NCBI RefSeq assembly: GCF_003248505.1
Contig: NZ_QFOA01000126.1
Span: 1 to 5,475 of the forward strand
Direction: 5' to 3'
DNA from: Sphingobium sp.
Lineage (GTDB): Bacteria > Pseudomonadota > Alphaproteobacteria > Sphingomonadales > Sphingomonadaceae
Length of the DNA stretch: 5,475 bases
Of this stretch, positions 5,410 through 5,475 are shown piece after piece. The notes beneath the pieces are model-generated. The model did no database searches, had not been told where the DNA came from, and saw only the letters and a program-made list of their open reading frames with translations. Within the stretch, counting starts at the first letter, position 1, and each line of letters opens with the position of its first letter. The position numbers and the translations under genes were made by a program.

Positions 5410-5475
5410 CGGCGATAACCTCGGTCACGACCGAAAATATGGTCGCGCCACGGCCCATCTGACTGTCCCCACAGC
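5170..5475 (+). repeat. Right arm of the 306-bp inverted repeat (IS1182 3' end)
   Basis: This is the reverse complement of 129-434 at about 95% identity by hand, with no gaps. The identity continues to the final base of the window, so the real end may lie beyond. The tip CTGTCCCCACAG (5463-5474) and the inner palindrome (5421-5434) are kept. With the left copy it brackets the sulfur genes, with transposase 3' ends facing outwards. Confidence 0.9.

Noticed and set aside
1..5475. CRISPR arrays, tRNA or rRNA genes, phage or defence genes
   Set aside because: No regularly spaced repeats, no cloverleaf-like sequence and no such protein motifs were seen on either strand.

Overview
The window looks like accessory DNA from a high-GC alphaproteobacterium, most likely a sphingomonad (Sphingomonas, Sphingobium or Novosphingobium type). 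I base this on codon use, on the style of the IS1182- and IS3-family transposases, and on the sulfide-response genes; no taxonomic marker gene is present.

The core (about 2029-4594) is a compact reactive-sulfur (sulfide/persulfide) detoxification module. On the minus strand, three tightly packed genes form one operon: an ArsR-family repressor of the BigR/SqrR type (3339-3656), a rhodanese domain fused to a two-helix DUF2892-type membrane tail (2816-3334), and a TauE/SafE-family permease (2029-2808). On the plus strand, divergent from these, is an Fe(II)-dependent metallo-beta-lactamase-fold persulfide dioxygenase of the Blh/ETHE1 type (3725-4594). The roughly 70 bp between the two start codons carries overlapping divergent promoter-like elements and a small AT-rich palindrome, so one repressor could control both arms. 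The inferred logic is that sulfide or persulfide oxidises two conserved cysteines in the repressor and releases it; the dioxygenase and rhodanese then convert persulfide sulfur to sulfite and thiosulfate, and the permease exports sulfite or a related anion. No sulfide:quinone reductase gene is visible.

The flanks are insertion-sequence debris. On the left (129 to about 1640) is a nearly complete IS1182-family element whose transposase gene on the minus strand is cut by an in-frame TAA. Between it and the permease is a small predicted membrane protein of unknown function (1723-2037). On the right, three broken IS pieces lie in a row: the 5' end of a different IS1182-type transposase with an early TAA (4734-4890), the 3' end of an IS3-family transposase with a frameshifting hairpin insertion (4889-5169), and the last 306 bp of an element closely related to the left IS1182 copy but in opposite orientation (5170-5475).

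The outer IS copies therefore form an inverted repeat of 306 bp (129-434 against 5170-5475, about 95% identical by hand alignment) that brackets the sulfur module. This resembles a decayed composite transposon or an IS-bounded island. The genes are of known families; I do not see a clearly new biological system. The most interesting points are the mobile context of the sulfur module, an extra cysteine in the repressor's DNA-recognition helix, and the layered IS chimera on the right.
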